64,000 nucleotides of DNA from Streptococcus catagoni (GCF_011421425.1 NZ_WPCW01000002.1:233554-297553), one strand, 5' to 3'; counted from the first letter of the stretch, positions 29,837 through 39,052 are shown. The notes: generated by a model from the sequence alone, not told the origin. Numbers and translations: made by a program.

Positions 29837-30757
29837 ATGAAAAATTTAGATAAGTATAAAGGGATCATTCCAGCTTTTTATGCTTGTTATGATGAACAAG
29901 GAAACATTTCCCCTGAAAGAGTTAGGAACTTAACCCAATACTTTATAGATAAGGGCGTCCAAGGACTATATGTTAATGGATCATCAGGGGAGTGCATCTA
30001 CCAAAGTGTTGATGATCGTAAACTGGTCTTAGAAAATGTTATGGCCAAAGCCAAGGGTAAGTTAACCATCATTAACCATGTTGCCTGTAATAATACCAAG
30101 GACAGCATAGACTTGGCTAAACATGCTGAATCTCTTGGAGTTGATGCCATTGCAGCCATTCCACCAATTTATTTTCAGCTGCCAGAACACGCTATTGCAG
30201 ATTACTGGAACAAGATCTCTGAGGCGGCAGCAAATACTGACTTTATCATCTATAATATTCCGCAATTGGCTGGAACAGCCTTGACAGCCAGCCTCTATAA
30301 AGAAATGCTCAAGAATCCACGCCTGATTGGGGTTAAAAATTCTTCTATGCCTGTTCAGGACATACAGATTTTTTCTAGCCTTGGAGGTGAAGACCGCCTG
30401 GTCTTCAATGGCCCTGATGAGCAGTTTTTAGCTGGGCGTCTGATGGGAGCCTCTGCGGGCATTGGTGGCACCTATGGAGCCATGCCAGAACTCTTCCTTA
30501 AGCTCAATGCCTTAATTAAAGCTAGAGAGCTTGATAAGGCTAGAGAACTTCAGTACCAGATCAATGCTATTATTTCCGTCTTGGTTTCAGGACATGGCAA
30601 TATGTATGCACTGGTAAAAGAAGTGCTTCGGATTAATGAAGGACTTGATATTGGTTCAGTACGTTCGCCTTTGGCAGAGCTTATTGAGTCGGACAAGGTC
30701 CTATGTCTGAAAGCAGCTAAGATGATTGTTGAAGCCAAAGAAAACTTTTTAGACTAA
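29837..30757 (+). CDS. nanA: N-acetylneuraminate lyase
   Basis: Splits Neu5Ac into pyruvate and ManNAc. 306-residue DHDPS-family TIM barrel. The ligand loop GSSGECIYQS (about 48-57), the catalytic Tyr in DFIIYNIPQLAG, the Schiff-base Lys167 in IGVKNSS and GGTYGAMPE are all present. Co-oriented with yhcH and nanK, 15 bp before nanK. AAAGGAG ribosome site. Confidence 0.95.
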   Translation: MKNLDKYKGIIPAFYACYDEQGNISPERVRNLTQYFIDKGVQGLYVNGSSGECIYQSVDDRKLVLENVMAKAKGKLTIINHVACNNTKDSIDLAKHAESLGVDAIAAIPPIYFQLPEHAIADYWNKISEAAANTDFIIYNIPQLAGTALTASLYKEMLKNPRLIGVKNSSMPVQDIQIFSSLGGEDRLVFNGPDEQFLAGRLMGASAGIGGTYGAMPELFLKLNALIKARELDKARELQYQINAIISVLVSGHGNMYALVKEVLRINEGLDIGSVRSPLAELIESDKVLCLKAAKMIVEAKENFLD

Positions 30758-30772
30758 ACATTGAGGTCTTTC

Positions 30773-31666
30773 ATGGAAAATTATTTAACAATAGATATTG
30801 GTGGAACAGGGATAAAGTACGGTATTATTGATCAGAGTGGTCAGCTCACAGAAAAGCATGAAATGACCACAGAAGCCTATAAAGGGGGCTCTGCTATTCT
30901 TGAAAAGGTAAAGCATCTCGTCTCGTCCTATAAAGAGAAGCTGCCCCTATCTGGTGTTGCCATCTCTTCTGCAGGAATGGTTGACCCTGAAAAGGGAGAA
31001 ATCTTCTATGCAGGTCCTCAGATTCCTCACTATGCGGGCACTCAGTTCAAGAAGGTCATTGAAGAAGCCTATCACTTGCCCTGTCAGATAGATAATGATG
31101 TCAATTGCGCAGGCCTGGCTGAGGCTATATCAGGCGCCGCTAAGGATAGTCCTGTAACAGTTTGTTTAACCGTGGGAACAGGGATAGGCGGCTGTTTACT
31201 CATTGATTCAAAGATCTTTCATGGCTTTAGTTATGCAGCCTGTGAAGTCGGCTATATGCACTTGGCTGATGGTTCCTTTCAAGATCTGGCTTCAACCACA
31301 GCTCTGGTAAAAGAGGTCGCCAAGAAAGTTGGAGATCCCATAGAGGCATGGGATGGACGTAGGATATTTCAAGCTGCCAAAAGTGGGGATCTTGTCTGTA
31401 TAGAAGCTATTGATCGGATGGTTAAGTACCTGGCTCAAGGCATTGCTAATATTTGTTATGTTACCAATCCAAGTTTGATTGTTCTTGGAGGTGGCATAAT
31501 GGCTGAGGAAGCTTATCTAGCTGAAAAAATTCAAAAAGCAGTTGAGGATAATTTAGTGCCTAGCCTTTCTGAAAAACTACAGATAAGATTTGCTCATTAT
31601 AAAAACGATGCTGGCATGGTGGGTGCTTACTACCACTTTAAAGAGAAAGAAGCTAGTAAAAATTAA
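30773..31666 (+). CDS. nanK: N-acetylmannosamine kinase (ROK family)
   Basis: Phosphorylates ManNAc to ManNAc-6-P for NanE. 297 residues from ATG 30773 with TTGAGG upstream (an upstream in-frame TTG at 30761 overlaps that site and is less likely). The ATP loop DIGGTGIKYG starts the protein; DNDVNCAGLAE and VGTGIGGCLL are ROK motifs. The usual four-residue zinc cluster of ROK repressors is not seen, so it is a kinase rather than a regulator. Last gene of the operon. Confidence 0.9.
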   Translation: MENYLTIDIGGTGIKYGIIDQSGQLTEKHEMTTEAYKGGSAILEKVKHLVSSYKEKLPLSGVAISSAGMVDPEKGEIFYAGPQIPHYAGTQFKKVIEEAYHLPCQIDNDVNCAGLAEAISGAAKDSPVTVCLTVGTGIGGCLLIDSKIFHGFSYAACEVGYMHLADGSFQDLASTTALVKEVAKKVGDPIEAWDGRRIFQAAKSGDLVCIEAIDRMVKYLAQGIANICYVTNPSLIVLGGGIMAEEAYLAEKIQKAVEDNLVPSLSEKLQIRFAHYKNDAGMVGAYYHFKEKEASKN

Positions 31667-31673
31667 TCTCCTA

Positions 31674-31718
31674 AAAACTAAAAAATTCTAGATATTACGT
31701 CTAGAATTTTTTAGTTTT
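31674..31718. terminator. Bidirectional terminator between nanK and the MarR remnant
   Basis: A perfect 19-bp stem (31674-31692 with 31700-31718) rich in A and T, with loop TATTACG. Works for nanK on plus and for the minus-strand remnant. Confidence 0.9.
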
Positions 31719-31748
31719 CTCTTTATGCCAAGTGTTTGGTTGCAGTCG

Positions 31749-32099
31749 CTACTGATCCTTCCAATCTTGGGTAATAATATTAAAACCTTGGCGTTTTTGG
31801 GCTAAGCTTTCCATGATGGGATACCAATTTTCTCCCTTTTCAGCAACGATGCTTTGGATCAGTTCTTCCTGTGCCTTGTTAAGAATCTTGATTAAATCCA
31901 AACTTGCTTGACTAGGATAGAGACTTTTGACTCTTTTGTCATAATCTGTGCTGCGCTCATAAATGAGTTCTTTTTCTTTCAAAGCTTTCAGAGTCTTATG
32001 GAAACCTTGTTTCGAAATTTCTCAAACTTTCAACAACTGACTAATGGTGATACCTGGCTTTAGAGACTCACTTCGTTCGTCCCTCTTTTTACCTGTCAT
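31749..32099 (-). pseudogene. MarR-type winged-helix regulator, broken by a stop codon
   Basis: The minus strand reads MTGKKRDERSESLKPGITIS, QLLKV, stop, EISKQGFHKTLKALKEKELI and on to QDWKDQ. The text around the stop (SQLLKxxEISKQGFHKTL) is a helix-turn-helix with one codon changed to TGA (probably from CGA). The N-terminal dimer helices are also missing. The last 77 residues form one open frame and might be expressed alone but would lack half the DNA-binding helix. Non-functional as read. Confidence 0.7.
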
Positions 32100-32138
32100 A
32101 AGATTTCTCTGAGAAATCATCACTTTATCTACGTTCTG

Positions 32139-32169
32139 ACTCTAGAAATTTATTTTCTAGAGTTTTTTT
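32139..32169 (+). terminator. Plus-strand hairpin with T run at the 3' end of the RpiR gene
   Basis: ACTCTAGAAA (32139-32148) pairs with TTTCTAGAGT (32154-32163), followed by T on the plus strand. No plus-strand gene leads into it, so it may be an orphan of a lost gene, or merely slow polymerase leaving the minus-strand rpiR gene. Confidence 0.5.
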
Positions 32170-32980
32170 AATCGATAATGGTGTTTTTAAAGATTTTTTC
32201 CTTATGGGGTTTGTCAATAGCTAAAACATAGGCATAGAAGATATCCATCATGATCAAGAGGGGAAACTGAGGGGAGACACGGTTGCCATAGTTCAGTCGA
32301 TGGGTTGAAGAAACTGTTATAACATCGATGTCAGCTGCTACGTCTTCTTGGGTCTGGGTTGTCATTAAAACAGTTTTAGCCCCTCTTTGGCTGGCCACCT
32401 TTAAGGCATTAATAACAGAAGCTGTTTTACCAGAAAGTGAAAAACCAAAAACTAGACAGTTCTCATTTAGCAGGCTATTGGCCCAGGTAAAGCCATCTGC
32501 ATCAGAATAAGCATCGCAGATAAAGCCCAGTCTCATAAAGCGTGACTTTGTTTCTTGGGCTACCAAAGCAGAGCTGCCCTTGCCATAGAAATAGATTCTT
32601 TCAGACTTATCAATCATTTCAGCTAAGTTTTCTAGCTTTTCTTCATCTACCAAATCATAGGTTTTGTTAATGAGAGAATCATAATTGATGAGCACTTGTT
32701 TTGTTAAGTCTCGATTGATAGATTGGAAGTTGTTATTGGCTTCTTGAAGGCTTTTACGGTACTCAAAAGCAAAGGCACGATAGCCAGAAAAACCGCATTT
32801 TTTGGCAAAGCGAGTAAGGGCTGCTTGGGAGATATGGAGCCTTTTTGTGACTAGTCTAGATGATAACTCTGTGTCATTGAAGTCATTCTCCATAAAAAAG
32901 TGTCCGATACTTTTTTCCAAAGGAGTCATCTTATCTAAGGCTGACTCAATAATTGTGATGAAATGATGATGGTGTGCCAT
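32168..32980 (-). CDS. RpiR-family regulator, probable sialic acid repressor/activator (NanR-like)
   Basis: HTH_6 DNA-binding domain (about residues 1-77; SSRLVTKRLHISQAALTRFAKKCGF is the recognition segment) joined to a SIS sugar-phosphate-binding domain (about 120-245; YFYGKGSSALVA, FGFSLSGKTASVINAL). 270 residues from ATG at 32980, which has AAAGGAGTTATTTC in front; upstream extension to 33022 lacks a site. In pneumococcus the nan locus is governed by an RpiR regulator, so this gene next to nanK very likely senses an intermediate such as ManNAc-6-P or GlcNAc-6-P. Effector is inference. Confidence 0.88.
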   Translation of the reverse strand: MAHHHHFITIIESALDKMTPLEKSIGHFFMENDFNDTELSSRLVTKRLHISQAALTRFAKKCGFSGYRAFAFEYRKSLQEANNNFQSINRDLTKQVLINYDSLINKTYDLVDEEKLENLAEMIDKSERIYFYGKGSSALVAQETKSRFMRLGFICDAYSDADGFTWANSLLNENCLVFGFSLSGKTASVINALKVASQRGAKTVLMTTQTQEDVAADIDVITVSSTHRLNYGNRVSPQFPLLIMMDIFYAYVLAIDKPHKEKIFKNTIID

Positions 32981-33303
32981 GAAATAACTCCTTTTGTAAG
33001 GCTTTACATAATAGTATATCATAAAGGTTTTTTGAATGACTCAATTTCTTTTGTCTTTTAAACAGAAGATTTTCTTAAAAAATGGGATCAGAATAATGGT
33101 TAAAAAGACAGAGAATATAACAAAACGAAAGAAATCCATAAATAAAAGTTATAGATAACATAAAAATACTATTTGATAATTAATAAAAGCGGTTTTATTA
33201 TGTAGGGTAAGATAGCAGTTAAGCAAATGGCTGTGATCTAGCAGGAAAAGGGCCCTTATCTATAGACTAATATCTTGTAAATCTAAAAAAGAAAGGAAAG
33301 AAG
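32981..33303. other. Gap between rpiR and the AtoE remnant
   Basis: No gene seen. AT-rich; holds the divergent promoters, none of which is close enough to consensus to call. AAAGGAAAG at the right end is the ribosome site of the AtoE frame. Confidence 0.4.
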
Positions 33304-34696
33304 ATGACAAAAACAAAGCGTAAAAAAGTTTTATGGATACTTATATAGACGGTTTTATGAAATGGATGCCAGAGTCACTCTTTATTTGTTTTATTTTAAC
33401 TTTTATTGTTGTGGCGCTGGCTGCCTTTTTAACCAAGGCGTCCTTTATTGGAACAGAAAAAACGGTAGGAATTGTCTACGGCTGGGTTGATGGTCTCTGG
33501 GGACTATTATCCTTTGCCATGCAAATGACTGTCTTACTGGCAACTGGGAATGCAGTGGCCAGTTCTCCTCCAGCCCATAAATTATTTCGCTTCTTAGCAA
33601 GATTACCCAGAAATAGAGCACAAATTTTTATTTTCTCTATTATCGTAGGTACCTGTTTTGCTTACCTGCACTGGGGACTAGGGATGATGGTTGCCATTGG
33701 TTTTGGTAAGGGACTATTGGTACAAGCCCGCAATAAAGGAATTAAAATACACACACCCTTATTTGTTGCGACCCTATTTTTCACTTTCTTACCGACCACC
33801 TCTGGTATTTCCGGAGAGGCTGTGCTCTACTCAGCAACCCCTAATTACTTAAAAAAACAGTGTTGCTGAAAGTTACAAGAGTATAGTGCCTGAGAGTGTT
33901 CCTCTAACAGAATCCGTATTAAATATTCAGTTTATTGGCTTGTTAGCCATCTGTATGCTGGTACCCTTGGCTTTTGCCTTTATAGCACATCCTAAAGACC
34001 CGAGTAAGATTGAAGAGTTAGATGACGAAATCTACCAACAGGGACTTAATCATTCCACCAAAGTTCAGATTGCAAGAAGGACACCGGCTGAGAAGATGAA
34101 CGGTTCACGCTTGGTGATGTATCTTATTGGCGGTATGATCTTTTCTTACAGCCTTTACAAATTTTCCCAAGTTGGGCTGTCAGGCTTAGACCTTAATAGT
34201 TTTCACTTTCTTTTCCTTGGCCTTGGTTTATTGCTCTGCGCTCAGCAAGGTCCAGACTACTATGCCACCCTTTTCAAGGATGGGGTCATGTCCTCATGGG
34301 GCTTGGTTTTGCAATTTTCTTTTTATGCAGGGATCTTTGGGATTATTCAGAGTACAGGCTTAGGACTTGTCATTTCACACTTTTTTGTCAGTATCTCAAA
34401 TGGTAGAACTTGGCCAGTCTTACTTAGCTCTTTTAAATATAGCAGTGCCTTCAGGAGGTTCTAAGTTTGTTATTGAGTCTCCTTATATTGTACCAGCTAC
34501 TTTAGAAGTGGGAAATAATCTGGGCAAGATCCTCCAGGCCTATCAACTAGGAGATGCAACGACAAACCTGATTGTCTCATTTTGGGTTCTGTCTTATCTG
34601 TCCAACTTCAAGTTGAAGTGTAACCAGATTGTGGCCTATATCATTCCTAGTGTTTTGATTGTTGCTGTTATTGCCATTATCTACCTGCTCATTTAA
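33304..34696 (+). pseudogene. AtoE/short-chain fatty acid transporter, frameshifted at three places
   Basis: Three pieces together cover an AtoE-family permease (TIGR00366) of about 460 residues. From ATG 33304 (MTKTKRKK, with a good ribosome site) the frame is lost in an A-run near 33,320 and continues as DGFMKWMPESLFICFILTF. A run of seven A at 33851-33857 breaks the frame again; with six A it would read NYLKNSVAESYKSIVPES smoothly. The third break is near 34,420, after VSISNGRTWP, before LALLNIAVPSGGSKFVIE. Each break is small, so decay is recent or the runs are sequencing errors. Confidence 0.8.
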
Positions 34697-34759
34697 TCAT
34701 GACAAAATTTTTAAGCAATAGACCTTGTGCCAGTAAGGAATTTTTAAAAGTAAAAAAAT

Positions 34760-34804
34760 AAAACCTTGTCAGACTCCTTTTTAGGAAGCTGGACAAGGTT
34801 TTTT
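34760..34804. terminator. Bidirectional terminator between AtoE remnant and LysR gene
   Basis: AAAACCTTGTC (34760-34770) pairs with GACAAGGTTTT (34792-34802), with inner pairing and a T run; convergent genes share it. Confidence 0.85.
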
Positions 34805-35720
34805 ATCTGAAAGGGTGATTATGTGAAAAGTAATCTAATATGGTGTTTTTGATGTGGGGTTTGAGATGGTTTTGTCGATTCTTTTTTAAGGAAGTCAGCA
34901 CAATCTCCCATTTAGGATGCTCAATGAAGGGCACCTCAACGATATTATCCATATTGGCAAAGCAGGTAATAGGTCTTGGTAAAATTGTTAAATAAGAAGA
35001 ACGTCTGGTACTATTGAGTAAAAAGTCCCAGGATTTTGAATGGAATTTAATGTTGGGACAGATATTCTCATCTTTAAAAAGTGTTTTTAATTGATGATGA
35101 ATCATAAAGGTTTTGTCAAAGATAGCCAAATCTTCTTGGTGAAGTTCCTTGAAGGAGATTGTTTTTGCCCCATTAAATTTCTCAAGATGGGTTGTCTCAC
35201 TCATATAAAGACATAATTGATTTCTGACTAGGATGTCAATATCAGCAATGGAAGAATCAAGGGCTGTAGGTGTTAGCAAGACAGCAAAATCAACTTCATT
35301 GAGAAAGACCTTCTTTTGCAATTCATAAGCACCAGCTTCAATGATATTAAATTTGACATCAGGGTTGTCCTCAATCATCTGAGGAACCAAATCAGAAAAT
35401 ATAATGCCCGAAATTAACTGAGGAATACCAATGGTAACCTCTCCCTTGTACTTTTTAGATTCGCTCTTTAAGTCGGACATGAGCTGTTCATGAGATGAGA
35501 TAACAATTTTGGCATTCTCATAAAAGCGTTCGCCCACAGATGTTAGGCCTACTAGTCTTCCTTTGTTTCGGACAAATAACTTAATATTTTCATCCTGTTC
35601 CAGTGTTTTAATGTATTTACTGAGGGCAGGCTGTGAAATATGACTTTTTTGAGCTGCCTTTGTTAAATTAAAATCGCAATGAACGATTTCTATAAAGTGG
35701 ATCAAATTAGAAATATGCAT
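34803..35720 (-). CDS. LysR-family transcriptional regulator
   Basis: 305 residues from ATG 35720, supported by GGGAGGAAATT in front; a longer start to 35765 has no site. N-terminal helix-turn-helix LTKAAQKSHISQPALSKYIKTLE (about residues 18-40) and a periplasmic-binding-like effector domain (about 90-300; GEVTIGIPQLISGIIFSDL). Looks intact, unlike its neighbours. Divergent from nothing obvious; CdaR and PTS remnants lie upstream. Target and effector unknown; it may once have controlled the AtoE transporter next door. Confidence 0.85.
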   Translation of the reverse strand: MHISNLIHFIEIVHCDFNLTKAAQKSHISQPALSKYIKTLEQDENIKLFVRNKGRLVGLTSVGERFYENAKIVISSHEQLMSDLKSESKKYKGEVTIGIPQLISGIIFSDLVPQMIEDNPDVKFNIIEAGAYELQKKVFLNEVDFAVLLTPTALDSSIADIDILVRNQLCLYMSETTHLEKFNGAKTISFKELHQEDLAIFDKTFMIHHQLKTLFKDENICPNIKFHSKSWDFLLNSTRRSSYLTILPRPITCFANMDNIVEVPFIEHPKWEIVLTSLKKNRQNHLKPHIKNTILDYFSHNHPFR

Positions 35721-35894
35721 AATTTCCTCCCTATAATTATGAAGAATAGTTATGATAATTAACAAATACTATAGCTATTGTTGATTGAAAAATCATATCC
35801 TATCTTGGAGAAGCATGCAAGGTCCATTTTAATAGGTTTTTTTACATTTTTGAATAGGGCAAAAAGGACAGCTTCAATGGTTGCTATTAAAGGC

Positions 35895-36135
35895 TTAGAA
35901 AGACTTTCTCTGATGAGCTTGGCTAGAATTTAGAAGCTGATTTTGGTAAAGCCTTAAAGCCAAATGAAGATTCATCAGATGACCTGTATTTTTTAGACTA
36001 ATGGCTAAGATCTCTTCACTTTTAGCCAGTCGCGCTCTTAAGGTATTAACATGCACAAATAAAATCTGACTGCTGGCAGTATAGGAAAAATGATTAAAAG
36101 ATTGAAGATAAGGATTTTGTCTGCAACCTGGGCTG
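35895..36135 (-). pseudogene. C-terminal fragment of a CdaR/PucR-type regulator
   Basis: The minus strand reads NPYLQSFNHFSYTASSQILF, VHVNTLRARLAKSEEILAIS, LKNTGHLMNLHLALRLYQNQ and ends RKSF. This is the family C-terminal HTH (pattern SxHxNTLRxRLxxIEExxG...LALRL). The rest of the gene is missing. It probably belonged to the sugar system whose EIIB and PRD regulator pieces lie to the right. Confidence 0.65.
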
Positions 36136-36155
36136 AGCTTTGCTCAGCTTTTTTT
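36132..36155 (+). terminator. Plus-strand terminator hairpin
   Basis: GCTGAGC (36132-36138), loop TTT, GCTCAGC (36142-36148), then seven T. No plus-strand gene remains upstream of it, so it is an orphan. Confidence 0.7.
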
Positions 36156-36219
36156 AAGCATTGCTTTTTCTTTTTGGGGCTACTCTTCTTTGCAGTTTTA
36201 TCAGGGCTTATAGCCATAA

Positions 36220-36240
36220 AGTTCCGATAGTAACGGAACT
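36220..36240 (+). promoter_or_regulatory. Inverted repeat upstream of the EIIB gene
   Basis: AGTTCCG-ATAGTAA-CGGAACT, a perfect 7-bp repeat with a 7-bp gap. It ends about 30 bp before an extended -10, TGCTATGAT (36270-36278). Fits a dimer-binding activator site for the PRD-type regulator whose remnant is downstream. Confidence 0.5.
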
Positions 36241-36302
36241 AATGTTTCCTTAGCAAAAACTTTTAGCTCTGCTATGATTGAATTGTAAGAAAAAGGAGAA
36301 AA

Positions 36303-36656
36303 ATGAAAAAGATTGTAGCAATAACCTCTTGTCCAGTTGGAATTGCCCATACTTATATGGCGGCAGAAAATCTGGAAAAGGCAGGAGCAGAATTAGGTGT
36401 AGACATTAAGGTTGAAACACATGGTTCAATTGGTCTTGAAAATGAGTTATCTGCAAAAGACATTGCAGAAGCAGTGGGTGTGATCATTGCAGCAGATACC
36501 AAAGTTGACAAATCTCGTTTTATTGGCAGAGCCTTGATAGAATGTGGGGTTCAAGAAGGTATTCATCAGTCTAAGACCTTGATTAGTCGTCTGCTAGAGG
36601 GGAAGCTGACCAAGCAAAAGATGAGCCTATGGGCAAGCGTGTCTACCGTAGCTTGA
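36303..36656 (+). pseudogene. Fructose-family PTS EIIB domain, cut short and lacking its EIIC
   Basis: Residues 1-100 form a complete fructose-type EIIB (phospho-Cys in ITSCPVGIAHTYMAAENLE), but the text changes at about EGKLTKQKM and no EIIC follows. In related bacteria this EIIB is joined to or next to a large EIIC. Here a deletion has fused the site to the middle of a regulator gene that overlaps its end. A stand-alone EIIB may still be made (AAAAGGAG, extended -10 upstream), but has no partner here. Confidence 0.7.
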
Positions 36657-37355
36657 TGAGTGGGGTTTCAGAAAGGACACTACAAAAAGATTTGAACCAG
36701 ATTGAGGACTCTATCAAGAGGCATAATCTGCCCCTGCCCCTGGTTCGTAAAAAAGGAAGAGGTATTGTCCTAAAAGGTCTGCCCCATGAGAAGGAGAGGC
36801 TATTAACTCTTTTATCAACAGATCAGATCAAAAATGGTTCTAATCAAGATCTGCAGGAGCTGATCATCTTTCATATTTTACAAAATCCCCAAGGTAAAAT
36901 TAGCCTCAGTGAACTGGCCAGCCAGCTTTACACAACCCTTCTTGATCTATCCACAGTTGACATTGAAAACAGCTGAAGAGATTTTAACCTTTATGGGGGT
37001 AAATCTGGTAGGAAATCATTATGTTCAGGAAGATTTTGTTTCAGAATTACTGAAGAGGGATAAGTACTCAAGTACTCGGGTAGCAATCTATATTACCTTG
37101 CCTCATGCTAACCCGAATTTTGTGCTTAAGTCGGTTATTTCCATTGCTACTTTAAAAGAAGTCATTGACTGGCATGGTGAATCTATTAGACTAGTCATTT
37201 TAATTGCACTTAGCAAGGAAGAATTGAAAAATCCGGAGTTTAAAAAACTTTTCTCCCTGATTCATTACCTCAGCCAAAATCCTCATAAGCTAGATCAGCT
37301 CTGTCGAACCAATAATGTCCTAGATATCTTAAGCCAAATGTCTAGCTATGAATGA
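36629..37355 (+). pseudogene. BglG/MtlR-type PRD regulator with C-terminal EIIA, truncated and frameshifted
   Basis: Two frames together: the first reads GVSERTLQKDLNQIEDSIKR then NLPLVRKKGRGIVLKG, an HTH of a PRD activator; the second, after a frameshift near 36,965, has EEILTFMGVNLVGNHYVQED and TLPHANPNFVLKSVIS, an EIIA(fructose/mannitol) domain with active His in LPHANP. Both PRDs are largely deleted. It lies directly over the end of the EIIB piece, so a single deletion probably removed EIIC and the regulator front. Confidence 0.7.
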
Positions 37356-37411
37356 CCCTTTAGGGGATCAAGTAGCTCATGTTAGGATCTGGTGAGAATG
37401 TCCTCTAGTTG

Positions 37412-37420
37412 TGTTATAAT
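37412..37420 (+). promoter_or_regulatory. Extended -10 promoter of tatD-rnmV
   Basis: TGTTATAAT with perfect TATAAT at 37415-37420, about 75 bp before the gene. Confidence 0.55.
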
Positions 37421-37495
37421 AGGTTTTTAAGAAAGACATTTATCTAGCCAAGTAGAACTTAGGGATGTCTAAAATAGTCAGGAGAATAGTGTGCA

Positions 37496-38269
37496 ATGCT
37501 AAGGATTTTTGATACCCATACCCATTTAAATGTGGAAAATTTTAGAGGAAAAGAAGCTGAGGAGCTTAGCCTAGCTAAGGAAATGGGGGTTGTAGCCCAT
37601 AATGTTGTTGGTTTTGATCATGAAACCATTGCTGGTGCTTTGACTTTGGCTCAAAACTATCCAGAAATCTATGCTAGCATAGGCTGGCATCCCACAGAGG
37701 CTGGTTCTTATAATCAGGCTGTTGAAGATATGATTGTTTCTCATCTTAAGGATCCTAAGGTTATTGCCTTAGGAGAGATTGGTTTAGATTATCATTGGAT
37801 GGAGGATCCTAAGGAAGTTCAAATTGAGGTCTTTAAAAGACAGATTCAATTATCTAAGGACTATCAGCTTCCCTTTGTTGTTCATACCAGAGACGCTTTA
37901 GAAGACACCTACCAGGTTATTAAGGAAGCTGGCGTGGGTCCTTGTGGCGGTATTATGCATTCTTACTCTGGCTCTCTTAAGATGGCCCAAAAATTTGTGG
38001 ATCTGGGAATGATGATTTCTTTTTCTGGTGTGGTTACCTTCAAAAAAGCAAGAGATATCCAGGAAGCAGCTCAGCTATTACCCCTAGACAAAATACTAGT
38101 TGAAACAGATGCGCCATATCTAGCACCAGTACCCAAGCGAGGGCGTGAAAATCGCACAGCCTATGTGCGTTATGTGGTGGACAAGATTGCTAACTTGAGG
38201 GGAATACCGGTAGAGGAGCTGGCAGAAGCTACTTATAATAATGCCAGAAGGGTTTTTAAACTTGACTAA
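37496..38269 (+). CDS. TatD-family metal-dependent DNase (YcfH type)
   Basis: Cytoplasmic 3'-5' deoxyribonuclease of the TatD family, 257 residues. Metal ligands: FDTHTHLN (about residues 5-11), GEIGLDYHW (about 97-105), VHTRDA, MHSYSG and ETDAPYLAP (about 203-211). AGGAG is 11 bp upstream of ATG 37496, somewhat far. Its 3' end overlaps the rnmV start, so the two are coupled; the conserved pair is followed by rsmA, as in most Firmicutes. Confidence 0.92.
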   Translation: MLRIFDTHTHLNVENFRGKEAEELSLAKEMGVVAHNVVGFDHETIAGALTLAQNYPEIYASIGWHPTEAGSYNQAVEDMIVSHLKDPKVIALGEIGLDYHWMEDPKEVQIEVFKRQIQLSKDYQLPFVVHTRDALEDTYQVIKEAGVGPCGGIMHSYSGSLKMAQKFVDLGMMISFSGVVTFKKARDIQEAAQLLPLDKILVETDAPYLAPVPKRGRENRTAYVRYVVDKIANLRGIPVEELAEATYNNARRVFKLD

Positions 38270-38825
38270 AAAAATTAAAATTCATGAGGTGCTTGTAGTA
38301 GAAGGTAAGGATGACACAAGAAATCTTCGTCGTTTTTATGATGTTGATACCTATGAAACAAGGGGGTCAGCCATCAATGAGGAAGATTTGGAAAGAATTG
38401 AGCGTCTGCATCAATTGCGCGGTGTCATTGTTTTTACAGATCCTGATTACAATGGTGAACGAATTCGTAAAATCATCATGGAAGCTGTGCCTACTGCAAG
38501 ACATGCCTTTTTAAAACGTGATGAAGCTGTTCCAGGCTCTAAATCTAAGGGGAGATCACTAGGAGTGGAACATGCCTCTTTTGAAGATTTGCAAAAAGCC
38601 TTGTCCAAGGTGACGCAAGCCTATGATGACCAAAATGATTTTGATATTAAAAGAGAAGATCTGCTTAGATTTGGTTTATTGCTGGGGGTGGACAGTCGAC
38701 AACGCCGAGAATACTTAGGAGAGACCCTAAGGATTGGTTATTGTAATGGCAAGCAGCTCCTAAGCAGGCTTGAACTATTTGGCATCAGCCTTAAAGACTT
38801 GGAAGAAGCCATGGCAGATTATTAA
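38241..38825 (+). CDS. rnmV: Ribonuclease M5
   Basis: Cleaves the double-stranded stem of the 5S rRNA precursor with help from uL18. TOPRIM domain: VVVEGKDDT at the front (metal Glu) and FTDPDYNGERIR (about residues 66-77). 194 residues from ATG 38241, which overlaps tatD by 29 bp; but an in-frame TTG at 38262 sits 10 bp behind AGAAGG and would give MTKKIKIHEVLVVEGKDDT, closer to family length. Either is possible. A terminator follows. Confidence 0.92.
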   Translation: MPEGFLNLTKKIKIHEVLVVEGKDDTRNLRRFYDVDTYETRGSAINEEDLERIERLHQLRGVIVFTDPDYNGERIRKIIMEAVPTARHAFLKRDEAVPGSKSKGRSLGVEHASFEDLQKALSKVTQAYDDQNDFDIKREDLLRFGLLLGVDSRQRREYLGETLRIGYCNGKQLLSRLELFGISLKDLEEAMADY

Positions 38826-38853
38826 AAGGTGTTCCCTTTTTGGGGCACCTTTT
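38824..38853 (+). terminator. Terminator after rnmV
   Basis: AAAAGGTG (38824-38831) with CACCTTTT (38846-38853); inner CCC/GGG pairs extend it. Confidence 0.82.
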
Positions 38854-39014
38854 AATAACTTTTTTTCATAGTAGCTACTTTCACTAGTATGCTAAGTCAA
38901 AATCTTATTAAGGCTATATCCTATCTCTAGAAAAAAGATAGGATGTGGAGAAAGCGCCGTCAATTTCTTTTGGAGAAATATTTCACCCCTTTTTTAATAT
39001 GACCATTAGAAATA

Positions 39015-39023
39015 TGCTACAAT
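39015..39023 (+). promoter_or_regulatory. Extended -10 promoter of rsmA
   Basis: TGCTACAAT, 30 bp before the rsmA start. Confidence 0.55.
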
Positions 39024-39052
39024 AGTAAAAAATAAGCAAGTAGGAAATAATA

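Larger units (their letters stand above)
35721..36302. other. Gap with a decayed regulator fragment and an EIIB operator region
   Basis: No intact gene in about 580 bp. Contents: the LysR gene promoter at the left, a PucR/CdaR-type C-terminal fragment on the minus strand, a terminator (36132-36155) and an inverted repeat near the EIIB promoter, each listed separately. Confidence 0.6.
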
